From Pseudomonadota bacterium (GTDB lineage Bacteria > Pseudomonadota > Gammaproteobacteria > Burkholderiales > Burkholderiaceae_B), in the NCBI GenBank assembly GCA_023423975.1, contig JAFAEO010000071.1, forward strand, positions 33,681 through 97,680: a stretch of DNA of 64,000 nt. Direction: 5' to 3'. The notes beneath the pieces are model-generated. The model did not search any database. It had not been told where the DNA came from and saw only the letters and a program-made list of their open reading frames with translations. Position numbers and translations under genes: made by a program. Of the stretch, positions 18,808 through 28,062 are shown piece after piece; the first letter of the stretch is position 1, and each line of letters begins with the position of its first letter.

Positions 18808-21435
18808 TCAGGTGTATTGATAGACAAACTCGCCGTCCTGCGCGTCCAGAGACAACCGGGCCAGACTGCGGCCTTCGATGGTGCTCATCAGAATTTCCTG
18901 ACTCACTTTAGGCAACACAGTATTGGTCAGAATCGCATCCACCATCCGCCCTCCCGATTCCACTTCGGTACAGCGTCCGACGATCTGTGCAACAGCAGCA
19001 TCGGTTACGTCAAAATCAATATTATGATTTTGCTGCAGACGCACCCTGATGCGATCCAGTTGCAGGCGCACAATGCGACCCAGCATCTCATCGGATAACG
19101 GCAGATAAGGCACCACCACCAGGCGGCCTAGCAGCGCAGCAGGAAACACCCCCAGCAGGGGCTCGCGCAAGGCGCCGGCAAGCCCTTCGGCATCGGGCAT
19201 CAAATCAGGATCCTTGCACAGATCCACAATACGATCCGTACCGACATTGGAGGTAAGAATGATTACGGTGTTTTTGAAGTCGATATAGCGCCCTTCACCG
19301 TCTTCCATCCAGCCCTTGTCGAATACCTGAAAGAAAATCTCATGCACATCGGCGTGCGCCTTCTCGACTTCGTCGAGCAACACCACGCTATAGGGACGCC
19401 GCCGCACCGCCTCGGTCAACACGCCGCCTTCACCATAACCAACATAGCCTGGCGGCGCGCCCTTGAGTGTAGAAACGGTATGCGCCTCCTGGAACTCACT
19501 CATATTAATGGAGATCAAATTCTGCTCGCCGCCATAAAGCGTCTCGGCAAGCGCCAGTGCCGTTTCGGTCTTGCCCACGCCACTGGGGCCACAAAGCAGA
19601 AACACCCCTACCGGTTTATTCGGATCGGTAAGGCGGGCGCGGGACGTCTGGATACGGCGCGTGATGGCATCCAGCCCGTCACGTTGACCAATCACGCGTT
19701 TTTCCAACGAGTCGGACAACTGCAATACCGAACTGGCCTCGTCCTTGACCATGCGGCCAACAGGGATACCTGTCCAGTCCGCCACCACAGCGGCAACCGC
19801 GTTGGCATCGACCGACGGAAAAATCAGGGGCGCTTCACCCTGCTGGGCTTCCAATTGCTGCTGCACTTGCCGCAGCGCGGTCAGGGTCTCGTTACGCAGT
19901 TGCTCGCTGGTTTCCTCATCACGTAATATCTGGCGCAACTCAAACAACCGGGCGGCCAGTTCCTGTTCGGTCCGCCAGTTGTCTTCCAGCTGGCCCAGTT
20001 GCTCACGTGCGCTCTCCAGGTCGCTGTCGATGTTAGCGATGCGTGCCTCGCTGCCGACACCGACCTGCAATTCCCGCTGCGCAATATCGCGCTCGATCTG
20101 CAGATGCTCTATGCGCCGCCGACAATCCTCTACAGCCGGCGGCTGAGCATGCTGGCTGACCGCCACGCGAGCGCACGCCGTATCCAGCAGCGCAACCGCC
20201 TTATCGGGCAGCTGGCGCGCCGGAATATAGCGGTGCGACAGTCGCACAGCAGCATCAATCGCTTCATCCAGAAGCAGCACCTGATGGTGCGACTCCAGCC
20301 GGCCGGCCAGACCTCGCAGCATAATCAGCGCGCGGGCTTCGGCCGGTTCGTGCACCTGTACCACCTGAAAGCGGCGCGTGAGCGCGGGGTCTTTTTCTAT
20401 GTACTTTTTATATTCGGCCCAGGTCGTGGCGCCGATGGTGCGCAATTGGCCGCGCGCCAGCGCAGGCTTGAGCAGATTGGCCGCATCGCCTGTTCCGGCA
20501 GCACCGCCTGCGCCAATCAGGGTATGGATTTCGTCTATAAACAATACAATCGGCTTTTCACTGGCCTGCACTTCATCAATGACCTGGCGCAGCCGCGATT
20601 CAAACTCACCTTTCATGCTTGCGCCGGCAGACAACAACCCGATATCCAGCAAATACAGCGACACCTCGCGTAACGAAGGCGGAACGTCGCCGCTGGCCAG
20701 CCGCAGTGCCAATCCTTCCACCACAGCTGTTTTGCCAACACCGGCCTCGCCGGTTAGCAATGGGTTATTCTGGCGACGGCGCATCAGGATATCGACAATC
20801 TGCCGGATTTCTTCATCACGACCGGATACCGGATCAATTTCATTATTGCGCGCCCGGGCGGTCATATCTACCGCATACTGTGCCAGCGCAGACTTGCCGC
20901 TGGCCCCGGTCGCAGGTGCTGCTGCACCGCTCTCTGACAAGGCTGCGCTATCCTGTTGTTCAACAGAATCCCTGACAATGGCCGGCAGATTATCGGCCAG
21001 CAAATCCGGCGTGATTTTCTTGAACTCAGATGAAATACCGTAGAGCACATTGCGCAGCGAATGGGTCTTGAGGATGCCCAGAATCAGATGCGCACTGCGG
21101 ATCCGCGCTTCGCCATACTTGAGCGAACCATATACCCAGGCGCGTTCGGTCGCATTATCCAGGTGCTCTGACAGATCAGATACGGACGAGGCGCCGCGCG
21201 GCAACTCGTCCAGGGTGGCGACAATGCCCCGCTCCAGTTGATCGGAATTGAGTTCGAAATAACGAATTATTTTCTGCAGATCACTGTCATGCTCATGCAT
21301 GATCTGATGAAGCCAGTGCACCAGTTCCACATGAGGATTACCGCGAAGTTTACAAAATGCTGTGGCGCCTTCCAGCGCGCGGTACAGCAGGGTGTCAAGT
21401 TTTCCAAAAAGATCGCTGCGATTAATTTCAGACAT
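18808..21435 (-). CDS. tssH: T6SS ATPase TssH (ClpV)
   Basis: ClpV is the AAA+ unfoldase that takes apart contracted TssB/TssC sheaths. The product is 875 residues. The N-terminal Clp repeat domain is followed by AAA1 with Walker A GEAGVGKTAVVEG near 230 and Walker B VLFIDEIHTLIGAGG, a middle coiled-coil domain at about 420-540, and AAA2 with GPSGVGKTETALALAE near 612 and VVLLDEVEKAHADV. All nucleotide-binding motifs are intact. The gene stands alone on the minus strand, converging on the FHA gene. Its expected substrates, TssB and TssC, are not encoded in the window. Confidence 0.96.
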   Translation of the reverse strand: MSEINRSDLFGKLDTLLYRALEGATAFCKLRGNPHVELVHWLHQIMHEHDSDLQKIIRYFELNSDQLERGIVATLDELPRGASSVSDLSEHLDNATERAWVYGSLKYGEARIRSAHLILGILKTHSLRNVLYGISSEFKKITPDLLADNLPAIVRDSVEQQDSAALSESGAAAPATGASGKSALAQYAVDMTARARNNEIDPVSGRDEEIRQIVDILMRRRQNNPLLTGEAGVGKTAVVEGLALRLASGDVPPSLREVSLYLLDIGLLSAGASMKGEFESRLRQVIDEVQASEKPIVLFIDEIHTLIGAGGAAGTGDAANLLKPALARGQLRTIGATTWAEYKKYIEKDPALTRRFQVVQVHEPAEARALIMLRGLAGRLESHHQVLLLDEAIDAAVRLSHRYIPARQLPDKAVALLDTACARVAVSQHAQPPAVEDCRRRIEHLQIERDIAQRELQVGVGSEARIANIDSDLESAREQLGQLEDNWRTEQELAARLFELRQILRDEETSEQLRNETLTALRQVQQQLEAQQGEAPLIFPSVDANAVAAVVADWTGIPVGRMVKDEASSVLQLSDSLEKRVIGQRDGLDAITRRIQTSRARLTDPNKPVGVFLLCGPSGVGKTETALALAETLYGGEQNLISINMSEFQEAHTVSTLKGAPPGYVGYGEGGVLTEAVRRRPYSVVLLDEVEKAHADVHEIFFQVFDKGWMEDGEGRYIDFKNTVIILTSNVGTDRIVDLCKDPDLMPDAEGLAGALREPLLGVFPAALLGRLVVVPYLPLSDEMLGRIVRLQLDRIRVRLQQNHNIDFDVTDAAVAQIVGRCTEVESGGRMVDAILTNTVLPKVSQEILMSTIEGRSLARLSLDAQDGEFVYQYT

Positions 21436-21637
21436 AGTTGTTTGTTTTGCTTGCTGTCATTTGTGAATAGGAAAGCGTAGCCGAAAGATATGACCTGCCT
21501 GTGAAAATGATGTCCTGTATGTTACGTGTATCCGCAAAGGTTTTCGAACTCTAAAGTTTTGCCAAATGTAAACGCACCGAGCTGGCCTGCACGTGGAGCC
21601 CCCCACAGTAAGAAGTAGTCTTGTTCGCCGCTAACCA

Positions 21638-22366
21638 TTACGCTGTCGCCGATACAATCAGCATCATGGGACGCTCCAGCTCTTCTGCCAATTGCGGCAA
21701 TTGCGCAATTTGCTCAGCAGTGGGCGCGAACTCCTGCACGGCCTGAATGTTAAAGCCTGCAGCCATCAGGGTATTCAATGTTGTGCCGATTGTCCTGTGA
21801 TATTTCAGTACGCCGGTGGCAAACCAGTCTGTGCGGCGCTCGCCTTCCCGGGCGTATCCGTTGACCGGCCAGGTTTTTCGGCCCTGTTCATCACTAATCC
21901 AATGGGGGTTGGCGGCGGCCATGAAGATCGGGTGCTCAATCGAGAAGACCAGGTGCCCGCCAGGTTGCAGGCATTGATGGATCTGGCGCGCAAGGCGATC
22001 AAAATTCTGTACATAGTGAAAAGTCAATGCACTGTAGACAATATCGAAGCTGGCCTGGGCAAGCGTCAAGGTGTCCAGATCGGCGATTCGATATTCAATC
22101 GCTGCATCTGTGGTCTCTGCCCGGGCGCGCTGGATCATGTTCTGCGACAGGTCCAGCGCCAGGACCGAGGCTGCGCCCTGCTGGCGAAACCAGCGTGCGG
22201 CCCAGCCAAAGCCGCAACCGAGATCAACCACCCGTTTGCCGGTCGGATCGGCCAGCAGCGCCCGGATCGCCGGCCATTCCGGCGCTCCCTCCAGACCAAG
22301 AACCTGCCGGGGCAATTGAATATAACCGGCGAAAAAGTCAGGATCATCGTAAATATTCTGTGCCAT
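21638..22366 (-). CDS. Class I SAM-dependent methyltransferase
   Basis: The product is 242 residues with the Rossmann methyltransferase motifs: motif I VVDLGCGFGWAARWF near 46, the acidic end of strand 2 (ALDLSQNM) near 70, IADLDTL near 92, and LQPGGHLVFSIEHPIF near 140. It resembles UbiG/SmtA-like enzymes, but the substrate cannot be read from the sequence. It lies between clpV and tssG, yet methyltransferases are not a T6SS core function. Gaps of about 200 bp on both sides suggest it is transcribed separately. Confidence 0.85.
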   Translation of the reverse strand: MAQNIYDDPDFFAGYIQLPRQVLGLEGAPEWPAIRALLADPTGKRVVDLGCGFGWAARWFRQQGAASVLALDLSQNMIQRARAETTDAAIEYRIADLDTLTLAQASFDIVYSALTFHYVQNFDRLARQIHQCLQPGGHLVFSIEHPIFMAAANPHWISDEQGRKTWPVNGYAREGERRTDWFATGVLKYHRTIGTTLNTLMAAGFNIQAVQEFAPTAEQIAQLPQLAEELERPMMLIVSATA

Positions 22367-22494
22367 TTATCCCTCAACCGCATTGGAGAGCGACGCTGAT
22401 GCGCTTGCCGCCTGCGCCCGGGCAATAGTATACATCTGCCAGCCCTGCAGATAGGGCCTTGTTCTGCGTATCTGATATCATCAGGGTGACCACC

Positions 22495-22524
22495 TTACAC
22501 AATTATTAAGCTTTCGGGTACACT
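22495..22524 (+). promoter_or_regulatory. Possible sigma-70 promoter for tssG
   Basis: TTACAC at 22495-22500 and TACACT at 22519-22524 are separated by 18 bp and lie 65 bp upstream of the tssG ATG. Both boxes are moderate matches; the call rests on pattern only. Confidence 0.35.
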
Positions 22525-22589
22525 GACCGCAACCGCCATGTCATCTCAGCAAGAGATCTTAAACACCTTTTGACAGCTACGACAACCGC

Positions 22590-23624
22590 ATGGATACACC
22601 TTCGGATCCTGTGATCCCGGCCAACACGCTGCCGCCGGACTTCTGGCAGAAGCTTGAAGCAGACCCGTATAGATTCGGTCTGTATCACGTGTTGCGCTGG
22701 CTGGATGCACGCAGTGGCACACGCAAGCCGTTGGGCCGCGATTCGCTGCCCTCGCGCGAACCGGTACGACTGCGCCAGGAACCATCCATGGCATTTGCGC
22801 CATCGACCATTTGTGATGTCGATCGTGGCAAAGACGGCCCGCCCGTTGTTTCCATTCTGAGCTATGGCCTGTTTGGCCCCAATGGCCCGCTGCCCTTGCA
22901 CCTGACCGAATACGTGCGCGAGCGGATCGTGCATCATCGGGACCACACCCTCTCGGCCTTCGCCGATATTTTTCATCATCGCCTGATCGCGCTTTTTTAC
23001 CGGGCCTGGGCAGACGCGCAAAGCACCGTCAGCCTGGATCGTCCCGAAGAAAATTTCAGTCGCCACGTTGCCAGTCTGATCAACCAGGGACAGGAATCGT
23101 TGAAACAGCGTGATTCCATCATGGATCACGCCAAGTATTTTTTTGCCGGACACCTGGTGCGCCAGACACGCAACCCGGAAGGCATTATCCAGATACTGAA
23201 AACATTCTTCAACATCAACGTCAGCCTAAAGGAGTTCGTGCCGCAATGGATCGAACTGCACCCATCGCAGCAACTGGGTCTCAACGGCAGCATGGGACTG
23301 GGTCAGGATACGATTCTGGGCAGCTCCGTGCGTGATGCACAGCATAAATTTCGCCTGTCGCTTGGCCCGCTTACCCGATCCGAATTTGATCAGTTCATGC
23401 CTGGCACACGCAAGGCAAAGCAACTGACCCACTGGCTGCGCCATTATGTGGGGATCGAGCTGAACTGGGATGCCGAGATCGTACTCAGGAAAGAAGACAT
23501 CAAGGGCATTCGTCTGGGTGAGGCCTCGCCGCTGGGACTGGGTACCTGGATAGGGTTGCGGCCGGACGGCGCCGGCGACGCGCGCGATGTCGTTATTGAT
23601 TACGAATTGCGCGAAAAGCTGTAG
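22590..23624 (+). CDS. tssG: T6SS baseplate protein TssG (VasB/ImpH)
   Basis: TssG forms, with TssF, the wedge of the T6SS baseplate. The product is 344 residues, normal for the family. It shows the N-terminal DPYRFGLYHVLRWLDA motif near 28, RLRQEPSMAFAPSTI near 60, and YGLFGPNGPLPLHLTEY near 93, the clearest TssG signature. The usual neighbours tssE and tssF, which normally lie directly upstream and overlap tssG, are missing; a methyltransferase gene faces away instead. No strong ribosome site precedes ATG 22590. The gene appears intact but is an orphan within the cluster. Confidence 0.93.
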   Translation: MDTPSDPVIPANTLPPDFWQKLEADPYRFGLYHVLRWLDARSGTRKPLGRDSLPSREPVRLRQEPSMAFAPSTICDVDRGKDGPPVVSILSYGLFGPNGPLPLHLTEYVRERIVHHRDHTLSAFADIFHHRLIALFYRAWADAQSTVSLDRPEENFSRHVASLINQGQESLKQRDSIMDHAKYFFAGHLVRQTRNPEGIIQILKTFFNINVSLKEFVPQWIELHPSQQLGLNGSMGLGQDTILGSSVRDAQHKFRLSLGPLTRSEFDQFMPGTRKAKQLTHWLRHYVGIELNWDAEIVLRKEDIKGIRLGEASPLGLGTWIGLRPDGAGDARDVVIDYELREKL

Positions 23625-24053
23625 ATATATCTCCCTTGCACAACCGGCCTGCACTGGTCCCCGGGCGGCAAGCAGGTGCAACCCTTGACGCGACCGCTTA
23701 ACGCCCCAGGAATCTGCAAGGCCAAGGGAGCAACCGCGTATTGACTAATTTACAGCCCGACGAACCAGACACATCAGACCGACCCGGCGCGCTAACGAGC
23801 AAAGGGAACAAGCAGAGAACTGAACAAATGGACTGCCGGGCGCCCTGGTGATGGACCAGCCGGACAGCCTAGCCAAATCGCACAACCTTGCTGATTTTGA
23901 GGTTAACCCTTCAAAAAAATATAAAAATCAAAAACAATATTCATATCAAATCAAAACGTTAACCTTTATTTGTAAGAGTTAACCCTTATATTCATCTGTT
24001 TTACTTTTCCGTAAAATCCAACACTTTCAACAGACAGACACAGGGAACGAGGA
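23625..24053. other. Intergenic region tssG-putP, contains put operator array
   Basis: No gene is seen. The first 250 bp are GC-rich and all frames are broken by stops. From about 23900 the sequence becomes AT-rich and carries the three-palindrome put array. AGGGAACGAGGA directly before ATG 24054 is the putP ribosome site. Confidence 0.6.
23901..23985. promoter_or_regulatory. Triple GTTAAC palindrome array upstream of putP (put operator candidate)
   Basis: Sites are GGTTAACC at 23901-23908, CGTTAACC at 23957-23964 and AGTTAACCC at 23977-23985, with centres at 23904.5, 23960.5 and 23980.5 (spacings 56 and 20). The last centre is about 73 bp before the putP ATG. This repeats the putA array (55, 19, 71) almost exactly, and the bases after site 3 (TTATATTCAT here, TAATATTAAT at putA) are also alike. 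The shared layout suggests one regulator for both genes. Confidence 0.7.
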
Positions 24054-25553
24054 ATGAGTGGCATAAATCCAATGATCATCACGTTCGCCATATATCTGAT
24101 TGTCGTACTGGCAGTCGGGTTTATCGCCTACTTTTCAACACGCAATTTTGACGACTATATTCTGGGCGGACGCAGTCTGGGTAGCTTTGTAACAGCACTC
24201 TCGGCTGGCGCCTCCGATATGTCGGGCTGGCTGCTCATGGGGCTACCTGGTGCAATTTACCTGGCAGGCCTGTCCGAAGCATGGATAGCCATCGGCCTGA
24301 CCGTCGGCGCCTACTTCAACTGGCTGCTGGTGTCCGGCCGTTTGCGCATGCACACCGAATACAACAACAACGCATTGACGCTTCCGGAATATTTTCATCA
24401 CCGTTTTGGGGCCGGCAATGTCATCATCAAGATTGCAGCGGCGGCCATCATTCTGTTCTTCTTTACCATCTATTGTGCGTCCGGCATTGTGGCTGGTGCC
24501 CGATTGTTCGAAAGCCTTTTTCACGTTGATTACGTCACCGCAATGTGGCTGGGCGCCGGGGCCACCATCGTCTATACCTTTATCGGCGGTTTTCTGGCGG
24601 TCAGCTGGACTGATACGATTCAGGCTTCACTGATGTTTTTCGCACTTATTCTCACGCCAATCATGGTACTGCTTGGCATGGGCGATCTGTCTGCGGTCAC
24701 GGCAACCATTGACCAGGCGGCCGCCGCAGCCGGCAAGAATTACTCCAGCCTGATTTCGGGCACCAGTTTTATTGCTATCGTAAGCGCGGCAGCATGGGGC
24801 CTGGGTTACTTTGGCCAGCCGCATATCCTGGCGCGCTTTATGGCAGCCGATTCGGTCAAAAGCCTTAAATCGGCTCGTCGCATCGGCATGACATGGATGA
24901 TTCTGTGCCTGGCTGGTGCCGTCGCTGTGGGTTATTTTGGCATTGCATGGTTCCAGTTGCATCCGGAACAAGCCGGCGAAGTTAACAAAAACAGCGAACG
25001 TATTTTTATCGAACTGGCCCAGATTCTGTTCAATCCCTGGATTGCAGGTGTGATTCTGTCAGCGATCCTGGCTGCGGTCATGAGTACGCTCAGCTGCCAG
25101 TTGCTGGTATGCTCCAGCGCCATTACCGAAGACTTCTATAAAGGCTTCATACGGCCGCAAGCGAGCCAGACCGAGCTGGTCTGGACTGGTCGAGTGATGG
25201 TGCTGTTGATTGCATTGGTCGCCATATGGATTGCGTCTGATCCGGAAAGCCGGGTCCTTGGCCTGGTTTCGTATGCCTGGGCCGGCTTCGGCGCAGCCTT
25301 TGGTCCGGTGATTATCCTGTCGGTCTTCTGGCGTCGTATGAACGCCGCCGGCGCACTGTCCGGTATGGTCGCCGGCGCGCTGGTGGTCGTATTGTGGAAA
25401 CAGTACAGCGGCAGCGCCCTGTATGAAATCGTACCTGGTTTCATTGCCGGTATGATTGTGATCTTAGCAGTTTCACTGTTGACCAAGGCGCCCTCACAGG
25501 CCGTGGTCGACAACTTCGACCGCGCAGATCGCGACTTCAAGAACGCGGTATAA
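24054..25553 (+). CDS. putP: Sodium/proline symporter PutP
   Basis: PutP is a sodium-coupled proline importer of the SSS family in the inner membrane. The product is 499 residues with about 13 hydrophobic segments, as in E. coli PutP. Conserved features include DDYILGGRSLGSFVTALSAG near 32-51, SDMSGWLLMGLPGAIYLAG near 54-72 (Na/proline site of helix 2) and the GYFGQPHILARFMA segment near 255. ATG 24054 has AGGGAACGAGGA just upstream. With putA it forms the proline catabolic route, though the two genes lie 19 kb apart. Confidence 0.96.
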   Translation: MSGINPMIITFAIYLIVVLAVGFIAYFSTRNFDDYILGGRSLGSFVTALSAGASDMSGWLLMGLPGAIYLAGLSEAWIAIGLTVGAYFNWLLVSGRLRMHTEYNNNALTLPEYFHHRFGAGNVIIKIAAAAIILFFFTIYCASGIVAGARLFESLFHVDYVTAMWLGAGATIVYTFIGGFLAVSWTDTIQASLMFFALILTPIMVLLGMGDLSAVTATIDQAAAAAGKNYSSLISGTSFIAIVSAAAWGLGYFGQPHILARFMAADSVKSLKSARRIGMTWMILCLAGAVAVGYFGIAWFQLHPEQAGEVNKNSERIFIELAQILFNPWIAGVILSAILAAVMSTLSCQLLVCSSAITEDFYKGFIRPQASQTELVWTGRVMVLLIALVAIWIASDPESRVLGLVSYAWAGFGAAFGPVIILSVFWRRMNAAGALSGMVAGALVVVLWKQYSGSALYEIVPGFIAGMIVILAVSLLTKAPSQAVVDNFDRADRDFKNAV

Positions 25554-25888
25554 ACAGCAACACGCAAACCTGTAAACCGGTCAGACCGGCCGATTTACAG
25601 GCAGCTGTCAAACGCTCCCGTCCCAACCAGGACCGGAGCGTTTTTCTTTTTATTCACTGTTGTTATGACAGATGCACCAGGCAGCAGGTACCCCGCTCTA
25701 TAAATAGTCGAGCGCCAACGCGAGTCAATTTTCTGAAACGGATGCCCAACACGTACGCTTTATACAACATAGTCAGTGATTTGCACGAATCCTGTCGGCA
25801 GAATACGGGTTAAGCCCTACAATCGACAATACCTGCAATACTTCCCCTACCTGATCAACCATAACCCTTGCACCCATAAGAGCCCTTC
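25554..25888. other. Intergenic region putP-LysR regulator
   Basis: The gap holds the putP terminators in its first 100 bp. The rest shows no gene and no clear promoter boxes for the LysR gene. Confidence 0.5.
25610..25650 (+). terminator. Rho-independent terminator of putP
   Basis: AAACGCTCC at 25610-25618 pairs with GGAGCGTTT at 25635-25643 and is followed by TTCTTTT. A second, upstream stem, CCTGTAAA at 25569-25576 with TTTACAGG at 25594-25601, lies between it and the putP stop. Confidence 0.88.
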
Positions 25889-26836
25889 TTGAAAATCCGC
25901 CAGCCGCTTCCTCCGCTGAACAGCCTCAAGGCATTCGAAGCCACTGCTCGCCTCAAATCCATGGCGCTGGCGGCCAGGGAACTGCATGTCACTCCGTCCG
26001 CGGTAAGCCAGCAAATTAAGCAGCTGGAACATCATCTGGGCCAGCGCGTCATCACTCAATCGCGCAGCGGGATCGTGCTGACCGCTTATGGGCGCGACGC
26101 CCTGCCAAAACTGTCTCAAGCGTTTGACCTGCTGGCAGGATCCTTTCATCACCCGCGCGACCCCTTGCTGGTGCGCATCAGCGTCTTGCCTTCTTTCGCA
26201 CGCTTCTGGCTCAACCCACGCCTGCCCGCGTTCTTTCGCCAGCACCCGACCATCCGGCTGGACATAGACAGTTCACCCAAATTGATTGATTTCACCTTTG
26301 ATGACCTGGACCTGGCGATCCGCTATGGCAAGGGCAATTATGAGACGCCACTGTGCGACAGCCTGATGAAGGAAGCCCATCAGGCTGTCTGTACTCCACG
26401 CCAACATCCCGCATGGGCGCCACTGGTCGAATCCGGGGATTTCTCCCGCCTGCCACTGATTGGCGACCGGGGCATGCTGGGTGGCGACGACCAGGATGTG
26501 ACCTGGCGCGAGTGGCTGCATGCAAAAGCGCCCGAATCCACGTTGCCGGACTACCGCATTACCTATACCGATTCAGGCCTGTCGATAGACGCCGCGCTTG
26601 CCCACCAGGGCATGCTGCTGGGGCGACTGGTGCTGCTGGATATGTTGCTCAAGGAACAGAAACTGGTCGCGCTAGATCCACTGACATTGCGCTCGGAACT
26701 GGGGTACTTTCTGCTGGGACCGTCACTGGCCGGCTTATCCAAAGGGGCGCAAAAATTTCGGCAGTGGCTGCTGCAGGAAGCCGCCGCGTACCAGACACAG
26801 CACCATACCCAGTCGCCGGGCTTTTCCGATCGATAG
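25889..26836 (+). CDS. LysR-family transcriptional regulator (GcvA-like)
   Basis: The product is a 315-residue DNA-binding regulator. The N-terminal winged helix-turn-helix covers about 8-66 (LKAFEATARLKSMALAARE, TPSAVSQQIKQLE), followed by a periplasmic-binding-protein-like effector domain. The LPPLNSLKAFEA start is typical of the GcvA/AmpR branch. The only suitable start is TTG 25889, preceded by AAGAG. No target gene is evident: putP lies upstream behind a terminator and the EamA permease gene converges from downstream. Confidence 0.85.
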   Translation: MKIRQPLPPLNSLKAFEATARLKSMALAARELHVTPSAVSQQIKQLEHHLGQRVITQSRSGIVLTAYGRDALPKLSQAFDLLAGSFHHPRDPLLVRISVLPSFARFWLNPRLPAFFRQHPTIRLDIDSSPKLIDFTFDDLDLAIRYGKGNYETPLCDSLMKEAHQAVCTPRQHPAWAPLVESGDFSRLPLIGDRGMLGGDDQDVTWREWLHAKAPESTLPDYRITYTDSGLSIDAALAHQGMLLGRLVLLDMLLKEQKLVALDPLTLRSELGYFLLGPSLAGLSKGAQKFRQWLLQEAAAYQTQHHTQSPGFSDR

Positions 26837-27081
26837 CCATACAATCATAAACACCAGGTCAGATAGCAGCAGGGACAATGCCTGTTATTCCTGTTGATGT
26901 CGGGAGCGCATCCATATAAAAACCGGCACTATGCGCTGTCACCAGGAGTGCCGATAGCCAGCGCGTTAATGTCCGTTATGCGTTGCCGTGGCCGATCACC
27001 ACAGCAAGTACATTCTTCACGACCGGGCCTGCCTGCCATCTGCACCAGGTAGCTGCTGCCGGTGCGCTACCACAATCCGGA

Positions 27082-28062
27082 TTATTGCGATTGCGGTCGC
27101 GCCGGACTATTCAAGCCTGCATCGCCCGCAAGCTCGCCCTGCCCGGCTAGCTGGTTTTTCTGCAACGCGTCCGGCGGTTGCGTCCGTGTTCCCGAATTAC
27201 GCGCATTGGCAACGCCGGCGGCAATAATCATGACAATGCCCAGCCATTGCCAACCGCCCACTTCATGGCCAAAAGCAAAATAATCTGCAATCACCGCAAC
27301 GACCGGATAAACATAAGACAGAATTGCAATTTTCCCCACCGGCAATGATTGATATGCTGAATAGATCAGGATATACATCAGGAAAGTATGAAACACCCCC
27401 ATGACAACGACACACAGCCATTGCATTGATGTCTGTGGCATCTGATCAAATGCCATGATCGGCGCCAGAAAGACAAGCCCCACCCCCAACTGGCACATTG
27501 CCACAACATGAGGTTTGATGCCGCTCAGCTTTTTGGTGACAATGGTCAGGCCCGAGTACAGGACGGCTGCAAGCAAGGCAAAGCCAGCACCCTGCAGAAA
27601 TAGCAGATCCACTTCTACGCCAAGCAACGCGGGTAGCACAATCAGTATTACCCCACCAAAAGCCAGAATAGCCAGCAAAACCTGTTTAAGCGTGATGCGC
27701 TCACCAAATATCAGCGGTCCGGCCAGCAGCAGAAAAAACGGCTGCGTATTGTAGATCACCGTACCAACGCCGATCCCTGCGTGCAGATACGAAGCGAACA
27801 GCGCCGCCCAGTTCAGCACCAGCACCACGCCGCTGACGGCTAGCAATATCCATTGCAATCGTGATACATGCGTCAGCTTCAGATATCCTTTGGCAAAACA
27901 GAACAGCAGCAGACACAGTCCGCCGATCAGACAGCGCCAGAATCCAACATTAAAGGGATTCTGACCCGACCAGACCACGAACAGCCCAATGGTGCCCGAC
28001 ATGGCCATTCCCACGATCAGTTGAAGCTGGCCTACATTTTCGTTTTTTGTACTCTCTGTCAT
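27082..28062 (-). CDS. EamA/DMT-family membrane permease
   Basis: The product is 326 residues with ten hydrophobic helices in two five-helix repeats, typical of the drug/metabolite transporter superfamily (EamA domains at about 15-145 and 160-295). The ATG at 28062 has AGGAAAAGACA upstream. The last 30 residues are polar and rich in Arg, Thr and Gln. Such proteins export or import small metabolites or amino acids; the substrate cannot be told. The gene is single and converges on the LysR gene. Confidence 0.88.
   Translation of the reverse strand: MTESTKNENVGQLQLIVGMAMSGTIGLFVVWSGQNPFNVGFWRCLIGGLCLLLFCFAKGYLKLTHVSRLQWILLAVSGVVLVLNWAALFASYLHAGIGVGTVIYNTQPFFLLLAGPLIFGERITLKQVLLAILAFGGVILIVLPALLGVEVDLLFLQGAGFALLAAVLYSGLTIVTKKLSGIKPHVVAMCQLGVGLVFLAPIMAFDQMPQTSMQWLCVVVMGVFHTFLMYILIYSAYQSLPVGKIAILSYVYPVVAVIADYFAFGHEVGGWQWLGIVMIIAAGVANARNSGTRTQPPDALQKNQLAGQGELAGDAGLNSPARPQSQ

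Noticed and set aside
22506..23153. A 215-codon minus-strand frame opposite tssG
   Set aside because: tssG has clear family motifs in the plus-strand frame and the opposite frame has none.
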